Shown here: positions 29,040 through 36,150 of the stretch, piece after piece
Position numbering within the stretch: the first letter of the stretch is position 1
Layout: each line of letters starts with the position of its first letter
Virus record (IMG/VR): IMGVR_UViG_3300032215_000356
Location: 1-40,957 of that record
DNA from: a virus
Length of the DNA stretch: 40,957 nt
Direction: 5' to 3' (one strand)
Position numbers and translations under genes: made by a program
Notes under the pieces: model-generated
Database searches by the model: none
Told to the model about the DNA's origin: nothing
What the model saw: only the letters and a program-made list of their open reading frames with translations

Positions 29040-31151
29040 CTACTGGTTGGCAAGACACTGACCAATTCCTGTGATGAGCTGGCATGCAACGGGCACGGCA
29101 TCCAGCGGGGACTCAACCTTGAACCACTTGTCGTGATTGTACTGCTGACGGAGAGTCTGTGCATCAATGCCGAAGCCGAATCCGACGGTGAACACGGGAA
29201 TGGGAATGTTGTCAACGATATGACGGACACTGGAGATGCCATCGTCGAAGGACTCCTGGTTGTGGTAAGGGTCTTCGACGCCACCGCAAGGTGCACCGTC
29301 AGTGAGATGGATGATGATCTTGGTTGCGTCGGGGTGATGAGCAAAGAGGTAATCGGACGCAGACTTGATCGCGGTTGCGGATGGAGTGCCACCGATGGGG
29401 TACGAGTAGAGCAGGGCTGAGTCAGTGTCGAGGCGACGCATGTTGCACACGGAGAGACTGCTGTCCGCAGATGGATCGGACTTGGTGTGCACGAAGTAGT
29501 CGCTGTCATCGGCAACGTGACCGCCGAAGTAGGCGAAGGAGGACAGCGAGACGTTGGATGCACGGGCCAGTCCGTCCTTAAGACCGGCAAGGAATGCAAG
29601 CGCTTCCTGCATCACGTTGTGACTGGCCTCGTACTTGTGGGTATCGGGGTCGATCTCATTGGGGTAGACGTTGAGGGACATGGACGAGGATGAGTCAAGC
29701 ACGACGGCGATGGCGATCTGTCCATGGCCTGCTTCGGGGGGGACGGAGAAGATACGCGGATCGTTGAAGGCTGCAAGGTTGAGCAGACTGCCCTCGTCGA
29801 GCACACCTTGGAGTTGGGCGTGGTCAGTGGGTGGTGGGGCAGGGACGTGCCACGCGGCAGCACTGATGGCCTCTGCGATGGGAGCACGGACCTTGTCTTG
29901 CAGGCGCTTGGACCTGACTGCGTACTCACGCAACTTGGGATTGCGTGCAAGGACGGGGGCCATCTGCTCCTCGGACATCATGTCGTAGAAGATGGATGGT
30001 GGGGGGATGCCCACACAGGGCGAGTCGGTGGGATTAGCGTCGGCCTCTTCCGTGGACGGCTCGATGAGGGAGTCACCGCTTGCGTGCTGCCTGCGGTGGA
30101 AGGACTCGTCCTTGTCAGGAGTACCGTCCATACCGAGTCCGCTGCTGCCACGACGAGGAGTGGTACTGCGCTTGGGCTTCTCCTCGTGGGGGGACAGGAC
30201 GCGGGTCAGGTAATCGACGAGTTCGCTGATGGCAAGGATGTGTTCTTCGTTGGTGCGACACTTGGAAAGGATGTTAGGCCATGCTTGGACGGCGAGATCG
30301 TAGGCAGACTTGAACTGCTTTGGGAACGGGATGCGCTGGTCGGGTGCAGCGTTGAGGTTCCATGCAAGGGCCATGCAGAAGCGACGGAGTTCCGAACGGT
30401 ACTTGCTCTTGGTCTTGACGGCCGAGGCAACCTCCTCCGTGGGGGGAAGGAGCACGGAGTCTTGGGCTTCGAAGATGGAGTGCCAGCCCGGCCATTGGGT
30501 AAGGATCTTGGTGCGGATGTCACGGACACAGGCTGCGTACCAGACGTCAAGCACGCAGTCAGCATGGACAGAAAGAATATCGCAGCAACCACTTGGCATA
30601 GGTGGAAGGTTGGTGTTCTTGAGCAGGTCGGCCACGAACATGAGACCGTGGTAACCGATGTTGAGGCATGCGTTGTCACGCTCCATGGACTCGAGGCCGT
30701 AGCCGGTGATGGCATCGGCCAGGGTGTAGATGTCGGGGACGTGGTCAAGCATGCGGTCAGAGATGAGACTGCCCGGGATATAGATGCCGGGTCCCTGCTC
30801 GTGTGGGTTATAGGGTGTGTTGGGGTTGTCCCAAATGTCACCGTGTCGATAGGCATTGATGAAGTTGTTGACGATGTCAATCTTCTCGTTGGCATTGGGC
30901 TGTCGCCTCCAGTCGGCCACGTAACGGTCCATGTGGCTGGCGAAGGCGTCGATGGCGGATGTGATGGAGAGACGCTCGATGGTCTCAAGGTGTACGTAGT
31001 TGACACGGACAGGGCGGCAGGCCCAGAGAGACCACACCTTGTTGGTGATCTCACTGGTGCGGGTGAGGAGGTTGCGCTTGGCAACCCCCTCGTCGGTGTC
31101 GAACCAACCGCTGGTGTCGATGTCGAAGTTGTCAAGGATGCGTTGAAACAT
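29040..31151 (-). CDS. CobT-like VWA-domain protein
   Basis: 703 aa. Residues 1-330 are helical with two cysteine/aromatic-rich patches. Residues 335-400 are a charged, low-complexity linker. Residues 478-700 are a VWA domain with a complete MIDAS: D486-x-S488-x-S490 (VVLDSSSSMS), T589 (IGGTPSAT) and D618 (LTDGAP). This helical-linker-VWA order is that of CobT, partner of CobS in cobaltochelatase, and of VWA partners of MoxR ATPases. The AAA+ partner is directly upstream with a one-base TAATG-type junction. Metal chelation, protein remodelling or anti-host activity are all possible; phage CobT-like proteins are little studied. Confidence 0.85.
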   Translation of the reverse strand: MFQRILDNFDIDTSGWFDTDEGVAKRNLLTRTSEITNKVWSLWACRPVRVNYVHLETIERLSITSAIDAFASHMDRYVADWRRQPNANEKIDIVNNFINAYRHGDIWDNPNTPYNPHEQGPGIYIPGSLISDRMLDHVPDIYTLADAITGYGLESMERDNACLNIGYHGLMFVADLLKNTNLPPMPSGCCDILSVHADCVLDVWYAACVRDIRTKILTQWPGWHSIFEAQDSVLLPPTEEVASAVKTKSKYRSELRRFCMALAWNLNAAPDQRIPFPKQFKSAYDLAVQAWPNILSKCRTNEEHILAISELVDYLTRVLSPHEEKPKRSTTPRRGSSGLGMDGTPDKDESFHRRQHASGDSLIEPSTEEADANPTDSPCVGIPPPSIFYDMMSEEQMAPVLARNPKLREYAVRSKRLQDKVRAPIAEAISAAAWHVPAPPPTDHAQLQGVLDEGSLLNLAAFNDPRIFSVPPEAGHGQIAIAVVLDSSSSMSLNVYPNEIDPDTHKYEASHNVMQEALAFLAGLKDGLARASNVSLSSFAYFGGHVADDSDYFVHTKSDPSADSSLSVCNMRRLDTDSALLYSYPIGGTPSATAIKSASDYLFAHHPDATKIIIHLTDGAPCGGVEDPYHNQESFDDGISSVRHIVDNIPIPVFTVGFGFGIDAQTLRQQYNHDKWFKVESPLDAVPVACQLITGIGQCLANQ

Positions 31152-32170
31152 TAGAAGGGCTCCGTGTTGGTGGTGGTGACGGTGTCAGACACGAGGCCGG
31201 GGAACTTGCCGGCGAGGAGAGTGGCCATCGCTGCGCGCTTTGAGTGGTCCTCGATCTTGGACAGGATGGTATAGCGCAGGGACTGCTGGCCGTACTTGGC
31301 GATGTCAGATGCGGCGGCGAGCAGTTCGCGGGTGGAGATGGGCTCGTGCGTGGAGTTCTTGCCACGAGTGTTGGAGGCGATGTGAGCGAGGGCAATGCAC
31401 GAGTCGATGTCAAGAGTGGTACGACGCTGGAGCAGCATGGCCTCCTTGGGGGTGGGCAGATAGGTGACTTCGACGACACGAGAGAAGCGATCACGGAGGG
31501 CCAGGTCAACGGGCGAGGCACCGAGATACTTGGCACCCATGTTGGTGGTGGCGACGAACGTGGTGTTGGGTCCGACGCGTACGGCAGCGCCGCGTTCCTC
31601 GATCCACGAGGCACGACGGTGGTCGAGCAGAGGCATGAGACCGTTGAGCACGGAGGCAGGTGCGCGGTTGAGTTCGTCGAGGACGATGACGCAGTTGCCG
31701 GAGGTCACGGCGCGCACGAACTCCGTGTCCTGCCAACGGATGCTGCCGTTGTGCACGGTGCGGAAGCCGAACCAGTCGCGTGGCTCACGGATCACGGAGC
31801 AGTCCATGATGAGCAAGCGCTTGTTGGTTTCCTGGGCGAGCCACTGACCGATGGAGGTCTTGCCGCAACCAGCGGGACCGATGAGTCGCAGGTTCTCGAT
31901 GCCGGCAGAGGTGCCGATGGACATGAGGAACGACTTGAGGTTGTCGTCGAGCTCGAGGTCGATGCGCTCAGTGGGGGTGGCAGGCGTGGTCCCGGTGACG
32001 GAGATGCCGTCGGGGCTGGTGGCGAAGAGGCCGTCATCGAAGGCGGGCTTGTGGGTCTCGGGCTCGATAGTGGGGGGCATGGTGTCCTTCCGTGTGGTGA
32101 TGGGGGTTGCGGCCTTGACGGCGTTGATGCGAGCGAGGATTGCGGCGCGTGCGGTGGGCGAGATGTTCAC
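31151..32170 (-). CDS. CobS/MoxR-type AAA+ ATPase
   Basis: 339 aa. Walker A LIGPAGCGKTS (K104), Walker B VIVLDELNRAP (D165, E166), sensor-1 Asn in VATTNMGAKYLG (N209), and DLALRDRFSR providing the arginine-finger region. ELNRAP after Walker B is characteristic of the MoxR/CobS clade. The N-terminal 75 residues are a Pro/Thr-rich low-complexity extension. The gene is followed immediately by the VWA gene, so the two likely form an ATPase ring plus VWA adaptor as in cobalt or magnesium chelatase. Some cyanophages carry CobS alone; a complete pair is less common. Substrate unknown. Confidence 0.9.
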   Translation of the reverse strand: MNISPTARAAILARINAVKAATPITTRKDTMPPTIEPETHKPAFDDGLFATSPDGISVTGTTPATPTERIDLELDDNLKSFLMSIGTSAGIENLRLIGPAGCGKTSIGQWLAQETNKRLLIMDCSVIREPRDWFGFRTVHNGSIRWQDTEFVRAVTSGNCVIVLDELNRAPASVLNGLMPLLDHRRASWIEERGAAVRVGPNTTFVATTNMGAKYLGASPVDLALRDRFSRVVEVTYLPTPKEAMLLQRRTTLDIDSCIALAHIASNTRGKNSTHEPISTRELLAAASDIAKYGQQSLRYTILSKIEDHSKRAAMATLLAGKFPGLVSDTVTTTNTEPF

Positions 32171-32361
32171 TTGGTGGTCTCCTGGTTGTCGGCGGTCATG
32201 AGGGCGTGAATCTTGATCAGCAGTTCGCGAGTGGCCTTGTCGGCCTCGTGCAGTGCATTGATTTGGTCTTGCTGGTTGTCGAAGATCTTGGTGACGGTGT
32301 CGATGATGAGGTTGTGTCTCTTCTCGAGTTCTAGAAGACGGGACATGATGGGGTCAGACAT
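32167..32361 (-). CDS. 64-aa coiled-coil protein
   Basis: 64 aa, nearly all one amphipathic helix (MSRLLELEKRHNLIIDTVTK and DQINALHEADKATRELL). Its TGA overlaps the ATG of the AAA+ gene (ATGA), so it is coupled to the ATPase/VWA pair and may oligomerise with it. The start has AAGGA upstream. No family recognised. Confidence 0.65.
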   Translation of the reverse strand: MSDPIMSRLLELEKRHNLIIDTVTKIFDNQQDQINALHEADKATRELLIKIHALMTADNQETTK

Positions 32362-32369
32362 GGTGTTCC

Positions 32370-32681
32370 TTAGTTGAGGGGTTTGATCTTCTTGATCTTG
32401 GAGAGTTTGAGAACGGGTGACTTGAGTGCAAGAGCCATGAGTTTCATCTCGCCCTTGAGGTCACGCAGTGCTTCAGTCTTGGCTGACTTAGTGTGCCAGG
32501 CATGGGCGAAGGATGTGCCCATTGGTTCTCGACCGAGTTCCGTGAAGTTAACGATCTTGTTCTTGCCGTTGTAGTACACCTCGTACAAGACGAGGCACTC
32601 TCCTTCCTCCGTGTCAACGACACGGTAGTTCCAGTGTGTCCAGATCAAATCATCAATGGTGTGTTTTGCAACCTTGGACAT
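32370..32681 (-). CDS. 103-aa hypothetical protein
   Basis: 103 aa with AAGGAG upstream of its ATG. The N-terminal half is beta-rich and aromatic (WTHWNYRVVDTEEGECLVLY then EVYYNGKNKIVNF), and the C-terminal half a basic helix ending KLSKIKKIKPLN. It resembles short uncharacterised proteins of T7-like and cyanophage early regions by size and pattern only. 8-nt gaps to neighbours place it in the AAA+/VWA operon. Confidence 0.65.
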   Translation of the reverse strand: MSKVAKHTIDDLIWTHWNYRVVDTEEGECLVLYEVYYNGKNKIVNFTELGREPMGTSFAHAWHTKSAKTEALRDLKGEMKLMALALKSPVLKLSKIKKIKPLN

Positions 32682-32689
32682 GGGGCTCC

Positions 32690-33253
32690 TTAGAAGGGGT
32701 ACTTGGGGTCAGAGGGCAGATCGTTGTAGTCGTCCGGGTAGGGCGAGTCCTTGTAGTGGGGGTCCCAGGTGGGGGACTGGGGCTTGAGGTGGGCAGCGGG
32801 GTTGGGGTTGAATCCCATGGACTTCAGGACTTCGGGCATGAGTTTGCCGTTGATGGAGACGTCGGACTCTTGGGCGTTCTTGGGCAGGCAGACGACGAGT
32901 CCGACACGGTCGGGCTGGTCGGGCAGGGAGATGGGACCAAGGTCGTCCTGGTCCTTGAGGATGGTGGTGCCACGCATGGCAGCCGACATCATGAGTTTCA
33001 TGCACAGGAGGTCGAAGAGTTCGACCCAGACGCGGTCGGGGGTGGAGTGGTCGGGTGATTGCTGGGTGATGATCTCGTGCTGAGCGCCAGCCTTGGAACC
33101 GAAGGGCGTGGTGGCGAAGCAGTCGTAGTCACAGGCTTCGACGCGGTCAGCAACGACGTTGTTGCCACGCGTGCGAGTGCGGGATACGGAGATGACGGTG
33201 CCGTCACCTGCTGCGGTGCTGATGGTGATGGAGTGGACCAGGGGGTTGGACAT
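32690..33253 (-). CDS. 187-aa hypothetical protein
   Basis: Start at 33253, whose ATG shares a base with the upstream TAA (TAATG). Residues 5-25 are Thr/Ser/Val beta (VHSITISTAAGDGTVISV), followed by a mixed alpha/beta part with VWVELFDLLCMKLMMSAAM, then a Pro/Asp/Tyr-rich disordered C-terminus (from HLKPQSP to the end). Three cysteines. No family recognised. Could be a nucleic-acid-binding or VWA-associated factor; no evidence beyond position. Confidence 0.65.
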   Translation of the reverse strand: MSNPLVHSITISTAAGDGTVISVSRTRTRGNNVVADRVEACDYDCFATTPFGSKAGAQHEIITQQSPDHSTPDRVWVELFDLLCMKLMMSAAMRGTTILKDQDDLGPISLPDQPDRVGLVVCLPKNAQESDVSINGKLMPEVLKSMGFNPNPAAHLKPQSPTWDPHYKDSPYPDDYNDLPSDPKYPF

Positions 33254-33795
33254 TAGATGATCTCCGAAGAGTGGCGAGAGGCAGGCCCGACCCACGATGA
33301 GTCGAGCAACTGCGGGTGCGAGTCACAGCGGCGATAGCGGCGATAGGAGCCAGAGCGGCGACGGAAGTCAGGGTCACCGGAGGTGGGAAGGAACGGGTTG
33401 GCGTTGCGGTCCCGGACACGTGGGGGGAGATTGGATGCGTCGATGTCGGCTGCGTTGAAGCGACCGAAGAACGCAGCCATGGAGCGGGACAGGGTGTCGT
33501 CCTGCTGGATGAAGGCCAGGGCCGTGCGGTGGCCAAGACGCTGGATGAGCAGCGTGTTGGCGGAGCGACGGGTGGCGTGGTTGAGGGAGCGGAGGCGCTC
33601 GGCGTGGGTCGAGTCGCAGGTGCGGAGCGAGAAGTTGGGCGTGTCGCAACCGTCGGGGTCGACGGCGGGCACGGCGTTGTTGGGGTCGACGAGTTCCATA
33701 CGGCCGGACTCGAGACGGATGGGGATGTTACCGAGCGAGAGCGTGTTACCGACAATGTCGGACTGGCGGATGTCGTTGATTCGATAGAAGGACAT
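33253..33795 (-). CDS. 180-aa Arg-rich hypothetical protein
   Basis: 180 aa with AAGGAGAAC upstream. N-terminal third (RINDIRQSDIVGNTLSLGNI) looks beta-rich; the middle is helical with RSLNHATRRSANTLLIQRLG; the C-terminal 50 residues are Arg/Ser/Asp-rich with RRRSGSYRRYRRC, a strongly basic tail that may bind nucleic acid. No family recognised. TAATG junction with the following gene. Confidence 0.65.
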   Translation of the reverse strand: MSFYRINDIRQSDIVGNTLSLGNIPIRLESGRMELVDPNNAVPAVDPDGCDTPNFSLRTCDSTHAERLRSLNHATRRSANTLLIQRLGHRTALAFIQQDDTLSRSMAAFFGRFNAADIDASNLPPRVRDRNANPFLPTSGDPDFRRRSGSYRRYRRCDSHPQLLDSSWVGPASRHSSEII

Positions 33796-33815
33796 GGCGA
33801 GTTCTCCTTGTGGTG

Positions 33816-33845
33816 ATGGGGGTGGGCCCAGGTACCCACCCCCAT
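33816..33845 (-). terminator. Leftward intergenic hairpin, 11-bp stem
   Basis: ATGGGGGTGGG (33816-33826) pairs perfectly with CCCACCCCCAT (33835-33845), with an 8-nt loop, within the 56-bp gap after the SSB-like gene and just before the Shine-Dalgarno of the next leftward gene. No U-tract. Its central nine pairs are identical to the hairpin at 20165-20195. It may reduce read-through, protect an mRNA 3-prime end, or control the next start. Confidence 0.5.
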
Positions 33846-33851
33846 TGCGGG

Positions 33852-34376
33852 TTAGATGAGTTGGCGGTCTTCATCGGGCGAGGACTGCTGATCGTTGATG
33901 CTGAACTTGGAGGGTTGAGCAGCAGCGTCAGTGTCGGAGTCGTGACGTTGAGCACGGGCCACGTGCTGGATCAGGTCCATGTCAGCGGGCTTGAGGGACT
34001 TGATGGCGTTGCGCGGTGCATAGCCAGCGGACTCCTCGATGGTGACAGTGATCTGGAAGCAGATGCCTTCGCTGCTGGCCTTGTTGAGTTCGGCAGCGAA
34101 CGAACGAGCAGTCAGGTCGAAGTCCGGGGCCAGGGTCAGGCCGAGGGCGTTGATGTACTGCTCGTAGCGGAAGAACACCTTGGGGTTCTTCTCGATATCG
34201 GGGAGCAGGTCCCACATCTTGACGGTGCGGCCCGAGTCGAGGATGACGTCGAGCGTGACGTTGATGTTGGTGGCGGTGGGATCCTTCTTGCCGGCCTGGC
34301 AGGTGGCGAGCGTCAGCATGGCGGGGAAGTTACCGGGAACGACGAGGAGAGTCTTCTGAGCGTCAGCGAGTTTCAT
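33852..34376 (-). CDS. Putative SSB-like protein (DUF669-type)
   Basis: 174 aa. KTLLVVPGNFPAMLTLATC, then ATNINVTLDVILDSGRTVKM and FFRYEQYINALGLTL follow the strand and helix pattern of DUF669-type single-strand-DNA binding proteins (PGN/PGxY start, GR turn, ALGL helix). The C-terminal 40 residues are acidic and Ser/Asp-rich (SINDQQSSPDEDRQ), as in SSB-type tails. It stands between a strong hairpin upstream and another downstream, so it probably forms its own abundant mRNA. Of the two SSB-like genes in the window this is the better candidate for the replication SSB. Confidence 0.5.
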   Translation of the reverse strand: MKLADAQKTLLVVPGNFPAMLTLATCQAGKKDPTATNINVTLDVILDSGRTVKMWDLLPDIEKNPKVFFRYEQYINALGLTLAPDFDLTARSFAAELNKASSEGICFQITVTIEESAGYAPRNAIKSLKPADMDLIQHVARAQRHDSDTDAAAQPSKFSINDQQSSPDEDRQLI

Positions 34377-34480
34377 GGCGAGTGATTCCTATGTAGGAGG
34401 ATGGGAGTAAGAGGCAACCAACATGGATGCCTGAAACGCACTGCACACCGTTAAGTGAGCAATGCGAAATATCTAATACG

Positions 34481-34515
34481 CCCCGCCGGGCGGGCCGTCC
34501 GGCTGCCCGGCGGGG
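34481..34515 (-). terminator. Very stable GC hairpin in leader of SSB-like gene
   Basis: CCCCGCCGGGC (34481-34491) pairs with GCCCGGCGGGG (34505-34515); the 13-nt loop can add a GCC/GGC stem. It lies in the 158-bp gap between the 65-aa gene and the SSB-like gene. On the leftward RNA it is followed by CGTATTAGATATTT, AT-rich but not a T-run. Probably a terminator or processing site for the early operon, with the SSB-like gene's promoter or 5-prime end after it. Confidence 0.55.
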
Positions 34516-34534
34516 AGTGCACAAGGAGTTATGG

Positions 34535-34732
34535 TTACTTGATCGCCTCTGCAACCAGGGTTGCTTGGATCTTGGACAGTTCGTTGATGGTGCCCATGAG
34601 GACATCCATGGTTGCGTGTCTGAAGTCATTGTTCACAATGTCTGGGCTTTGTGCCACGATGTTGTGATGCACGCCCAGCATCTTGCTGATCTGTCGCAAC
34701 TTCAGTTCGATGTCGTGGAGTAGTAGGTTCAT
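34535..34732 (-). CDS. 65-aa helical protein
   Basis: 65 aa, helical throughout (LLLHDIELKLRQISKMLGVH, then VLMGTINELSKIQATLVAEA). No membrane segment and no cysteine. ATGA junction with the upstream TM gene. Function unknown; a small early gene. Confidence 0.6.
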   Translation of the reverse strand: MNLLLHDIELKLRQISKMLGVHHNIVAQSPDIVNNDFRHATMDVLMGTINELSKIQATLVAEAIK

Positions 34733-34863
34733 TGGTCGTCCTCCGGGAGGTGGATGCCCATCTCCTTGCGGGAGGAGGGCTTGGCGATGGAGGCCAGGGT
34801 GAAGGCCATCAGCCAGAAGGCTGCGGCAACGGCCACGAGGAAGAACACTTCGGGGAGTGTCAT
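34729..34863 (-). CDS. 44-aa single-TM protein
   Basis: Encodes MTLPEVFFLVAVAAAFWLMA and 24 further residues: a TM helix over residues 6-26, then a basic/polar tail (KPSSRKEMGIHLPEDDQ). Its TGA overlaps the ATG of the next gene (ATGA), supporting translation. Could be an early membrane peptide, for example for superinfection exclusion or host takeover; this is a guess from topology. Confidence 0.6.
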   Translation of the reverse strand: MTLPEVFFLVAVAAAFWLMAFTLASIAKPSSRKEMGIHLPEDDQ

Positions 34864-34878
34864 GGTTGGGTCCTTGGG

Positions 34879-35286
34879 TTAGAGGGCGGGAGGGAAGAAC
34901 GGCTCGCGGTCACCGGGCTCCTCGTGATCTTCCATGCAGGCCCAGCCATGGGGGCTGATGCCTGAGATGAGGAACTCACGCTCGGAGGCGGACATGAAGC
35001 GCAGGGCGCACTGGGCCGTGCTGCCGAGAGCCCAGAAGCGCAGACCCGTGAACAACAGGTTCTGCGAGTAGGCATCGGTGCACCACGCCTTGCCGGTCAT
35101 GACGCAAATGCCTTCCACGCGGTACATCGGTTCGCCCGGCTCGTTAAGCACAGGCATGAGCCACTGGTTGTGGCGGAGTGCGGCTCGGGCACTGCTGATC
35201 GCCGAGGGCACACCGAGGGTGAGCAGTTCGGCGTCTGAGAGGCTGGCCAGTGCGTCGCTGATTTCGCTACGAAGTTCGTCGGACAT
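34879..35286 (-). CDS. 135-aa hypothetical early protein
   Basis: The start at 35286 (MSDELRSEISDALASLSDAE) has AGGAGA at the right distance; 16 upstream in-frame codons lie in a structured leader. After a helical N-terminus it reads as a globular alpha/beta protein with GKAWCTDAYSQNLLFTGLRF and four cysteines, ending in an acidic/Pro tail. No family recognised. Preceded by a leader with hairpins, so probably the first gene of a transcript or processed RNA. Confidence 0.65.
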   Translation of the reverse strand: MSDELRSEISDALASLSDAELLTLGVPSAISSARAALRHNQWLMPVLNEPGEPMYRVEGICVMTGKAWCTDAYSQNLLFTGLRFWALGSTAQCALRFMSASEREFLISGISPHGWACMEDHEEPGDREPFFPPAL

Positions 35287-35322
35287 GTGAGTGTCTCCTG
35301 TGCGAGTTGTGTGTGGAGTAGT

Positions 35323-35373
35323 GGAACTGAACACCAGTTCCGAGGGGGAGGCCCCCCTCCGTAGGGGGGGGCC
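35323..35373 (-). other. Two hairpins in leader of the 135-aa gene
   Basis: GGAACTG (35323-35329) / CAGTTCC (35335-35341) with a 5-nt loop, next to GGCCCCCC (35350-35357) / GGGGGGCC (35366-35373). Both lie between the 95-aa and 135-aa leftward genes. No U-tract. They may terminate the first transcript or protect the processed 5-prime end of the second. Confidence 0.45.
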
Positions 35374-35415
35374 GACCCCGTCTCAGTGATAAGAGTTCGG
35401 AAGGGCCCGGAAAGA

Positions 35416-35431
35416 GGGCCTCCGTAGGCCC
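35416..35431 (-). terminator. Short hairpin right after the 95-aa gene
   Basis: GGGCCT (35416-35421) and AGGCCC (35426-35431) form a 6-bp stem with a 4-nt loop, six bases downstream of the leftward 95-aa gene's stop. On that strand it is followed by TCTTTCC, a poor U-tract. Weak intrinsic terminator candidate. Confidence 0.45.
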
Positions 35432-35436
35432 AGGGG

Positions 35437-35724
35437 TTAGATCAACTCCTCTGTGGCCGCTGCCGGGGCGACCGGGGTATCCACGCGCACGGGCGAGGAA
35501 GAGGGGGAGACGCCGATGGAGGCGGCGAAACGCTTGAGGGACTGGCCAGCGACCTCGATGTAGGAGAGGAGCGAGCCGCCCTTCTGCTCGAAAGCCACAG
35601 CCTTGGCGGGAAGCCACAGATTGGTGCCCGGCACCTGCACTTCGATGACGGCCTTGAGGCCCCACTGCTCAGTCGAGGTGACAACGACGCGGGCCGGAAC
35701 GATGATGCTCTTGTTATCAGACAT
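35437..35724 (-). CDS. 95-aa hypothetical early protein
   Basis: 95 aa with AAGGAG upstream. The first 65 residues look like a compact beta protein (SIIVPARVVVTSTEQWGLKA then VIEVQVPGTNLW), the last 25 a Pro/Ser/Ala tail. It is the first gene after the 426-bp non-coding region, so the earliest expressed gene of this part of the leftward operon. No family recognised; a host-takeover role is only a positional guess. Confidence 0.6.
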   Translation of the reverse strand: MSDNKSIIVPARVVVTSTEQWGLKAVIEVQVPGTNLWLPAKAVAFEQKGGSLLSYIEVAGQSLKRFAASIGVSPSSSPVRVDTPVAPAAATEELI

Positions 35725-36150
35725 GGTAGTGACTCCTTGTGCAAGGAAGATGTGGAAGCAGGGTTACATCAAAGAGATGTAGGACACCCTGCCCCCTCCA
35801 TAGGGGGGCAGGGGGGCCAGGACCAAGAACCAGAAAGCAGTTCACTGTCCGTGCGCCCCACTGGGCGCTAGCGCCGAGGGCGAAGCCCGGCGCTACCGGG
35901 CGATACCCCCCTTGGCCCCTAGGCGGGACGGCGCTATGGAAAGGAAAGGGGACACCCGTCCCAAAATTTCCCTCCACATTCCGACCACACTGACCACACC
36001 GACCATGTCTCCAAAAAACCGTACACCCTATAGCCCAATCGCTCACTAGTTTTCCTATTTATATGGTCTCTCTGGTCAGAAGAGTATAAGTAAGGGAAAT
36101 ACAAGCACTTAGCCCGACCACCTGTGTGGTCATAACTTGGTCGGACGTGG
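35725..36150. other. 426-bp non-coding region: structured leader plus iteron array
   Basis: No credible gene. For leftward transcription the part nearest the 95-aa gene is a structured leader: TACATC/GATGTA (35765-35781); CCCTGCCCCC (35787-35796) / GGGGGCAGGG (35804-35813); and a stem in which TAGCGCC (35869-35875) pairs with GGCGCTA (35889-35895) around GGGC-GAA-GCCC, overlapping the palindrome GGCGCTAGCGCC (35864-35875). The distal part (about 35960-36150) is AT-richer with the repeats described separately. The leftward strand carries TATACT, TATAAAT and CTATAGGG, but no spaced -35/-10 pair convinced me. Likely a combined promoter, leader and replication region. Confidence 0.55.

Noticed and set aside
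29724-31154. 476-codon rightward open frame opposite the VWA gene
   Set aside because: Val/Gly/Asp-rich product mirrors the antisense of the VWA gene, which has a complete MIDAS; no ribosome-binding site and no partner genes.
31244-32209. 321-codon rightward open frame opposite the AAA+ gene
   Set aside because: Antisense shadow of a gene with Walker A, Walker B and sensor motifs; low-complexity Gly/Val/Glu product.
36026-36033. CTATAGGG on the leftward strand as a T7-type promoter core
   Set aside because: Only one copy occurs at a plausible intergenic site, the bases upstream do not match the T7 consensus, and no single-subunit RNA polymerase gene is present.
36050-36120. Sigma-70 promoter using TATACT or TATAAAT in the non-coding region
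   Set aside because: No acceptable -35 hexamer at 16-18 bp from either element; kept only as a remark on AT-richness.
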